NCBI GenBank assembly: GCA_964353255.1
Contig: CAYGVJ010000075.1
Coordinates: forward strand, 1-25,372
DNA: 25,372 nucleotides
Source of the DNA: VFZS01 sp964353255
GTDB taxonomy: Bacteria; Acidobacteriota; Terriglobia; Bryobacterales; Bryobacteraceae
Reading direction: 5' to 3'
The first letter of the stretch is position 1, and each line of letters opens with the position of its first letter. Both the position numbers and the translations under genes were made by a program. The notes beneath the pieces were generated by a model. The model was not told the origin of the DNA and did no database searches. It saw only the letters and a list, made by a program, of their open reading frames with translations. Positions 22,181 through 25,372 of the stretch are shown here, one piece after another.

Positions 22181-22847
22181 TAAGGGCCAGAGCATCACCG
22201 TCGTGATCCCGTGCCTGAATGAAGAGCAGGGCGTGGAGCAGATCCTGCGGCAGATGCCGGAGTTCGTCGATGAAGTGATTGTCGTGGACAACGGCTCGAC
22301 CGACCGCAGCGCGGAGGTGGCCCGTTCCTTCGGCGCGCAGGTCATCCAGGAGGAAGTGCGCGGCTACGGGCGGGCCTACCGGAAGGGCTTCGCCAGCGCC
22401 CGAGGCGACTTGATCATCACTCTGGACGGCGACCACAGCTATCCGGTAGACGCTCTGTCCTACCTGCTCGAAGCTTTTCTCCACCTGGAAGTCGATTTCC
22501 TGAACGCCTCGCGCTTCCCGGTCCGGGACCGGCGGGCGATGAGCTTCAAACACAAGGTGGGCAACCTGATCCTGTCGCTGGCCATGTCGGTGCTCTATTT
22601 CCAGTGGGTGCGCGACTCGCAATCGGGCATGTGGGTGTTCCGCCGGTCGATTCTGGAGCGCATGAAGCTGACCGCCGACGGCATGGCGTTTTCCGAGGAG
22701 ATCAAGATCGAAGCGCTGAAGGACCCGCGCATCCGGTTCGGGGAGATCTCGATCATGTACTCGTCCCGGGTGGGGGAGACGAAGCTCCACGCTTGGCGGG
22801 ACGGCCTCCAGAACCTATGGTTCCTGTTGAAGAAGCGCGTCGGGTGA
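22176..22847 (+). CDS. GT2 glycosyltransferase, dolichyl/polyprenyl-phosphate sugar synthase-like
   Basis: The 223 residues have the GT-A signature ITVVIPCLNEEQGVEQILRQ, EVIVVDNGSTDRSAEVAR, GYGRAYRKGFASARGD and the metal motif TLDGDHSYP, as in DPM1-type enzymes that load a sugar onto a polyprenyl phosphate. There are no clear membrane spans apart from the moderately hydrophobic NLILSLAMSVLYFQW. The start is TTG 22176, the first available codon; no strong ribosome binding site is present. The 3' end overlaps the next glycosyltransferase in GTGA. Possible role: starting or priming step of the glycan made by the four-gene cluster. Confidence 0.88.
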   Translation: MYKGQSITVVIPCLNEEQGVEQILRQMPEFVDEVIVVDNGSTDRSAEVARSFGAQVIQEEVRGYGRAYRKGFASARGDLIITLDGDHSYPVDALSYLLEAFLHLEVDFLNASRFPVRDRRAMSFKHKVGNLILSLAMSVLYFQWVRDSQSGMWVFRRSILERMKLTADGMAFSEEIKIEALKDPRIRFGEISIMYSSRVGETKLHAWRDGLQNLWFLLKKRVG

Positions 22848-23836
22848 CCGCCGTCATCCCGAACTGGAACGGGCGCCAGCGCACGGAGCGGCTGCTGGAG
22901 AAGCTGCGGGCCCAGACGCACCCGCTGAGCGAGGTCATAGTGGTGGACAACGGCTCGGAGGACGGGTCGGTGGAAATGGCCCGCAGCCGGGGCGCCAGGG
23001 TGATCGAGCTGGGCCGCAACGCCGGGTTCAGCGGGGCGGTGAATCGCGGCCTCGCGGAGGCCCGCACCGAATGGGTGGCCATTCTGAACAACGACGTCGA
23101 ACCGGCGCCCGACTGGCTGGAGCGGCTGCGGGAGGCGGCCCGGCAAGCGGGCGCGTGGTTTGCGACCGGCAAGCTGCTCAGCGGCCACGACCGGAGCCGA
23201 ATCGACGGCACCTTCGATGCGCTCTGCCGCGGCGGGTGCGCCTGGCGGGCCGGGCATGGCCTCCCCGATGGACCCGAGTGGTCCCGGCCGAGGAGAATCC
23301 GCCTGGCGCCGCTGACCGCGGCGCTGGTGCGGGCCGAGGTTTTCCAGAAAGTCGGGGCGCTCGACGAGCGGTTCGAGTCCTACCTGGAAGACGTGGAGTT
23401 CGGCCTGCGGTGCGCGCTGGCGGGGGGCTGGGGCGTCTACGTGCCGGGCGCGGTGGCCTATCACACGGGCAGCGCGACGCTGGGGGTGTGGCATCGGGAC
23501 ACGGTGCGGATGATCTCGCGGAACCAGTTGTTGTTGGTGGCGAAGCACTATTCCCCGCCTGAGCTGGGGCGATGGGGCTGGCCGATTTTGGCAGCCCAAC
23601 TGCTCTGGGGTCTGGTGGCGTTGCGCCGGGGCCGGCCCGGAGCCTGGCTGCGGGGCAAATGGGAAGCCCTGCGGATGTGGGGCGGTCTGCGGCGTGAGGC
23701 AGCCTGGAGGGGCGCCCGTCCGCGTCGGCTAAGCAGGATTCTGCGCGTGAGCGAAGAGGAGATCTTTCGCCTTCAGCGCCAGGCGGGCTTCGAGGCGTTT
23801 TGGCGGCTGTACTTTGCCCTGACATGGCTGAGATGA
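22844..23836 (+). CDS. GT2 glycosyltransferase (rhamnosyltransferase-like)
   Basis: The 330 residues read VTAVIPNWNGRQRTERLLEK, VIVVDNGSEDGSVEMAR, GRNAGFSGAVNRGLAEA and the metal site ILNNDVEPAP. ESYLEDVEFGLRCALAGGW follows, and the rest fits WbbL-type rhamnosyltransferases. A hydrophobic stretch (WGWPILAAQLLWGLVAL, about 245-261) may attach it to the membrane. GTG 22844 is chosen for the four-base GTGA overlap with the preceding gene; a longer upstream frame has no similarity to the family. Its N-terminal PNWNGR block closely resembles that of the fused transferase at 11391, suggesting paralogy. Confidence 0.92.
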   Translation: MTAVIPNWNGRQRTERLLEKLRAQTHPLSEVIVVDNGSEDGSVEMARSRGARVIELGRNAGFSGAVNRGLAEARTEWVAILNNDVEPAPDWLERLREAARQAGAWFATGKLLSGHDRSRIDGTFDALCRGGCAWRAGHGLPDGPEWSRPRRIRLAPLTAALVRAEVFQKVGALDERFESYLEDVEFGLRCALAGGWGVYVPGAVAYHTGSATLGVWHRDTVRMISRNQLLLVAKHYSPPELGRWGWPILAAQLLWGLVALRRGRPGAWLRGKWEALRMWGGLRREAAWRGARPRRLSRILRVSEEEIFRLQRQAGFEAFWRLYFALTWLR

Positions 23837-24738
23837 GAGAGTTCGGCATCGTCGTCGTGACGCACAACTCGGAGGCGGTGGTGGGCGCGTGCCTCGAGGC
23901 CGCCTTGGCCACGGGCGCTGAGCTGGTGGTGGTGGACAACGCCTCGGAGGACAAGACCCAGTTGGAAGTTCTGCGGCGGCCCGCGGCAAGGCTGATCTCG
24001 AACCCGTGGAACCGCGGGTTTGCCGCCGCGGCCAACCAGGGCATCGAGGCGGTGGAGCGCCCCTGCGTCCTGCTGCTGAATCCCGATGCGGTGCTCGAAG
24101 CAGGGGCGGAGACCCTGGCCGCGGCCTGCGACGAGCACACGGCCGCGGCCGGCGGCAAGCTGCTGGGCGAGGACGGGCGGCCCCAGGCCGGCTTTGCGGT
24201 CCGGCGTCTGCCGACCCCGCTCATGCTGCTGGGCGAGGTCCTGGGGCTGAACCGGATCTGGCCCGGCAATCCGGTCAACCGCCGCTACCGTTGCCACGAC
24301 CTGGACCTGGACCGCCCGGCGCAGGTCGAGCAGCCGGCCGGGGCGTTCCTGATGGTCCGGCGCGCGGCGTGGCGGGAACTGGGCGGCTTCGACGAGTCCT
24401 TCCGCCCGCTGTGGTTCGAGGACGTGGACTTCTGCCAGCGGGCGCGGGCGGCCGGTTATCGGATCCGTTACGTGCCGGAGGCGGTGGCCCGGCACAGGGG
24501 GGGGCATTCAGCCGACCAGTTGCCCTGGGACCGCCGCCAGCTTTATTGGTATGATAGTCTTCTGAGGTATTCGGGCAAGCACTTCAGCCCGGCGGCACAC
24601 AGGGTGATGTGCCTGGCGGTTGTTTTGCGTTCCGCTCTGCGGGCGCTCGAGGGGATTTTGGTCTTGCGGGCCAGACAAGCCACGCGGGTTCATGGTAGGA
24701 TAGTCTGGCTCGGCCTCCAAAGATTGGCATGCCGTTGA
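23833..24738 (+). CDS. GT2 glycosyltransferase
   Basis: The 301 residues carry FGIVVVTHNSEAVVGACLEA, LVVVDNASEDKTQLEVL, NPWNRGFAAAANQGIEA and LLLNPDAVLE as the metal site, then PAGAFLMVRRAAWRELGGFDE and PLWFEDVDFCQRARAAGYR. These are typical of GT2 enzymes of O-antigen or exopolysaccharide loci. ATG 23833 is preferred because it overlaps the previous stop in ATGA; ATG 23824 in the same frame is an alternative. The 3' end overlaps the next gene by 10 bp. Donor and acceptor sugars are unknown. Confidence 0.92.
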   Translation: MREFGIVVVTHNSEAVVGACLEAALATGAELVVVDNASEDKTQLEVLRRPAARLISNPWNRGFAAAANQGIEAVERPCVLLLNPDAVLEAGAETLAAACDEHTAAAGGKLLGEDGRPQAGFAVRRLPTPLMLLGEVLGLNRIWPGNPVNRRYRCHDLDLDRPAQVEQPAGAFLMVRRAAWRELGGFDESFRPLWFEDVDFCQRARAAGYRIRYVPEAVARHRGGHSADQLPWDRRQLYWYDSLLRYSGKHFSPAAHRVMCLAVVLRSALRALEGILVLRARQATRVHGRIVWLGLQRLACR

Positions 24739-25372
24739 ACGATCTGGTTTCGATCACGATAGTCACTTTCAACAGCGGCCGGTTCATCAAGCGGTGCCTG
24801 GAGTCGGTGCTGGCCCAGCGTTATCCGCACAAGGAGGTCATCGTCATCGACAATGGCTCCACCGACGGGACGCGGGACATCCTGGAACAGTTCGAAGACC
24901 ACTGCCGCCTTTACTACAACAAGGCCAACGCGGGTTTCGCCGCGGCGCAGAACCAGGCCATCAAGCTGTCGCGGGGGGACTGGGTCCTGACGCTCAACCC
25001 GGACATGCTGCTGCTGCCGAACTTTATCGAGGCCCTGCTGGAGGCCGGGCACATCGACCCCAAGGTGGGCACGGTTTGCGGCAAGCTGCTGACGATGCGG
25101 CCCAGCTTCGCCTTGCCGGAGAGGCCCCTGGTGGACTCCACCGGCATCTACTTCAACCCCATGCTGCGGCACCTGGACCGGGGCAGCCAGGAAGAGGACA
25201 ACGGGCATTTCCTGGACTTCGAGTACGTCTTTGGAGCCACCGCCGCGGCCGCGCTCTACCGGCGGGAGATGATCAGCGACGTCATGATCGACGGGGAGTT
25301 CTTCGACACGGATTTCTTCACCTACCGCGAGGACGCCGACGTGGCCTGGCGCGCGCAACTGATGGGCTGGCG
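24729..25372 (+). CDS. GT2 glycosyltransferase, cut by the window end
   Basis: The frame is open from ATG 24729 to the window edge (214 full codons). It reads LVSITIVTFNSGRFIKRCLE, VIVIDNGSTDGTRDILEQF, NKANAGFAAAQNQAIKLSRG and LTLNPDMLLLPNF for the metal site. FGATAAAALYRREMI and FFTYREDADVAWRAQLMGW follow. This is the same GT2 class as its two neighbours, and the family is normally about 300 residues, so roughly 80-100 are missing. The ATG overlaps the previous gene by 10 bp, making it the fourth coupled transferase in the row. Confidence 0.92.
   Translation, partial: MPLNDLVSITIVTFNSGRFIKRCLESVLAQRYPHKEVIVIDNGSTDGTRDILEQFEDHCRLYYNKANAGFAAAQNQAIKLSRGDWVLTLNPDMLLLPNFIEALLEAGHIDPKVGTVCGKLLTMRPSFALPERPLVDSTGIYFNPMLRHLDRGSQEEDNGHFLDFEYVFGATAAAALYRREMISDVMIDGEFFDTDFFTYREDADVAWRAQLMGW

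Noticed and set aside
22604..22843. N-terminal extension of the second GT2 enzyme
   Set aside because: It overlaps the first GT2 gene in another frame and lacks GT2 similarity; the GTGA junction at 22844 gives the proper start.
1..25372. CRISPR array or intact insertion sequence
   Set aside because: No regularly spaced short repeats and no transposase with terminal inverted repeats were found by eye.

Overview
The window looks like a piece of a high-GC Acidobacteriota chromosome, most probably of the Bryobacterales/Solibacter type. The best taxonomic clue is a secreted protein (14515-16203) whose N-terminal half carries the 'VVNAASY...G.VAPGGIVTIFG' signature of the TIGR03437 (Solibacter-family) domain. 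Supporting clues are Tat-exported sugar-enzyme homologues, frequent GTG/TTG starts and a gidAB-parAB block. This is inference from one window, not a phylogeny.

Layout. (1) 1-3098 is a broken-up accessory patch. It holds a Phd/PIN (VapBC) toxin-antitoxin pair flanked by two 75-bp direct repeats that encode a Tat-leader start, a detached 3' end of purD (1291-1449), an unassigned remnant stretch, and a Panacea-domain antitoxin whose overlapping partner gene has an in-frame amber codon. (2) 3099-8742 is core: purD (minus), then divergently mnmG, rsmG, parA and parB in tight or overlapping order. A near-consensus parS site sits on the rsmG stop codon in front of parA, and a tRNA-Met(CAU) follows on the opposite strand. 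(3) 8866-13757 is a polysaccharide export/modification operon: a Wzt-type ATPase with a carbohydrate-binding tail, a methyltransferase with a long coiled coil, and a fused GT2-GT4 glycosyltransferase. (4) 13785-22164 is mixed: a second VapBC pair, a TIGR03437-PHP fusion, an S9 peptidase (minus), a Tat-exported xylose-isomerase-like protein followed by a Tat-exported Gfo/Idh/MocA oxidoreductase, an MNT/HEPN pair and a small secreted protein (minus). (5) 22176-25372 is a run of four overlapping GT2 glycosyltransferase genes, the last cut by the window edge.

How the genes fit together. The mnmG-rsmG-parAB block supplies tRNA/rRNA modification and chromosome segregation. The Wzt ATPase and coiled-coil methyltransferase resemble the chain-terminator/export logic of WbdD-Wzt O-antigen systems, with the neighbouring glycosyltransferases building the glycan; no permease (Wzm) is visible here. 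Four toxin-antitoxin-like modules lie in 25 kb. The most unusual points are the purD 3'-end duplication enclosing the Panacea module, the amber-interrupted Panacea partner, the repeat-flanked VapBC, the coiled-coil methyltransferase next to Wzt, and the TIGR03437-PHP fusion.
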